Source: Hippopus hippopus
Taxonomy: Eukaryota > Mollusca > Bivalvia > Cardiida > Cardiidae
NCBI GenBank assembly: GCA_946811185.2
Contig: OX328112.1
Span: forward strand, 31,899,562-31,963,561
Length of the DNA: 64,000 nucleotides
Direction: 5' to 3'
The translations under genes were made by a program, and so were the position numbers. A model generated the notes under the pieces. The model saw nothing but the letters and a program-made list of their open reading frames with translations. It was not told the origin of the DNA and did not search any database. Positions 63,235 through 64,000 of this stretch are shown here, piece after piece. Numbering within the stretch: the first letter of the stretch is position 1; each line of letters opens with the position of its first letter.

Positions 63235-63415
63235 CAAAATAATCTCTTCCTTTTTTTTTTAAAAGCCTATGAGACAAGACTATAAATAAATACTTTTGAA
63301 AAAGACAACAATGCTCTTGACCCGCATTGTCTCCTTTTACTAAAATCTTTTTTATCCTGTCAAGGATAATCTTTACATTTCATTTTCCATCTTCAAGCGC
63401 TTCCAATATGGACAT
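63235..63415 (-). repeat. TTAA hairpin MITE, degenerate
   Basis: Decayed B arm, TTGTCTCCTTTTACTAAAAT and CATCTTCAAGCGCTTCCAAT. Confidence 0.5.
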
Positions 63416-63416
63416 A

Positions 63417-63568
63417 CAGGGGCATAGCTAGCCCAGGATTTTCCCTGACGCTGTGTTTCTTTGAACTTGGACCCCCCTAATTTTCCAAATGTCCCCCCCC
63501 CCCCGTGAAAAGTTCCCCTTCATTTATTTTTACTGAAAGGGGGTCAAATGACCCCCTAACAAGAAAGT
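63417..63568. repeat. GGGGCATAGCTAGCCC-type insert, ends unclear
   Basis: Starts CAGGGGCATAGCTAGCCCAG, the common start of short hAT-type elements in animals. Contains a 12-bp C run (63493-63505) and the inverted pair AAGGGGGTCAAATGACCCCC. No matching right end was found. Confidence 0.45.
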
Positions 63569-63795
63569 TTAACCCTTTACCACACAATCCCGACTTTTAA
63601 CGACCCTGTGAAAGAAGCCTTTTGAAAACATTGTGGGAAAAGGAGAAAATGCTGGTAACCAGCATTTTCTCCTTTTCCAACAATGTTTTCTACCCTTTCT
63701 AACACAGTTTTCTCCATTTGAGGCACATCAAAATTGTCGTTTGCAACTACTTTCAATTTAGACCAGTCTAACATTTTGTCGTTTGGTAAAGAGTT
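63569..63795 (-). repeat. TTAA hairpin MITE, full length
   Basis: TTAACCCTTTACCACACAAT to CGTTTGGTAAAGAGTT, with a nearly perfect hairpin. Among the best-preserved copies. Confidence 0.92.
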
Positions 63796-64000
63796 GAGGA
63801 AAACCCTGCTAGCCCAAAATGAAGTATATGTAAATGTGCAAATGTAGTACCAAATGTATTTCCCGAGCACAAAGTGCTAAGATAAGGGGCGAGGGATTTC
63901 CCAGGAGGGTCTGTAGAGCCTCCCCAGCAAATTTTGAATTGTAAAAGCTATTTGGTGGACCTCTGGTGATGGCTTTTAGCAAAGCTGTCCTGTTCTATTT

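Noticed and set aside
63577..63870. Repeated protein-like motif (VENIVGKGENAGYQHFLLFPQCFQ) in many open frames on both strands
   Set aside because: It is the translation of the MITE hairpin, found in dozens of copies. The frames begin and end within the repeat and have no splice context, so it is not a protein family.

Overview
This is a eukaryotic, intron-rich, AT-rich window. It suggests a bivalve mollusc: the only recognisable gene is an animal calcium/calmodulin-dependent cyclic nucleotide phosphodiesterase (PDE1), and the introns carry bivalve-style repeats. These include pearl-like elements with ~160-bp tandem cores and GACA/GACG microsatellites, V-type tRNA-derived SINEs, and many palindromic MITEs. 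No prokaryotic gene, CRISPR array or operon is present. I cannot name the species.

The gene lies on the minus strand and runs from right to left. Twelve coding exons join in frame at GT-AG junctions with matching phases: 51281-51216, 41634-41454, 38246-38133, 19706-19524, 18608-18542, 13617-13360, 11708-11608, 10428-10303, 6424-6323, 4847-4727, 3558-3477 and 2186-1990. They give at least 531 residues: a Ser-rich N-terminal segment, the PDEase_I_N regulatory region, the complete class I PDE catalytic domain and a short tail ending in TGA. A phase-compatible 75-nt exon at 24095-24021 would add a Cys-rich 25-residue insert just before the regulatory/catalytic linker. A 69-nt candidate at 1119-1051 resembles the longer PDE1 C-terminus. 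The first exon and the start codon were not found.

Nearly everything else is repeat-filled intron. More than 60 copies of one ~225-bp palindromic MITE occur in both orientations. Its ends are TTAA plus CYCTTTACCAMAC, and its centre is a near-perfect 32-bp-arm hairpin. Three copies sit inside other copies of the same family at TTAA and one sits in a SINE at TTAA, which fixes the target site and the ends. Other families are three tRNA-derived SINEs, a GATCAAGATCAGACTGCACA hairpin family, a GGCCTGCAACACG palindromic family, pearl-like elements (1-460, 4888-5560, 6436-7255, 7900-9246, 12206-13100, 15855-17110, 28000-28745, 57120-57695) and a ~490-500-bp satellite (29620-31480).

Several single insertions have readable ends: a 1.46-kb hAT-like element (31506-32968), a 1.01-kb TA-flanked element (35612-36622), a 0.77-kb CAGGG element (14245-15015), a 1.23-kb piggyBac-like element (60746-61975), and small MITEs at 27409-27609 and 53989-54138. 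The most unusual structures are a 78-bp identical inverted patch shared by two neighbouring MITE copies, a multi-level nest at 60515-62500, and a 5 x 158-bp array in which each unit carries an estrogen-response-element-like palindrome.
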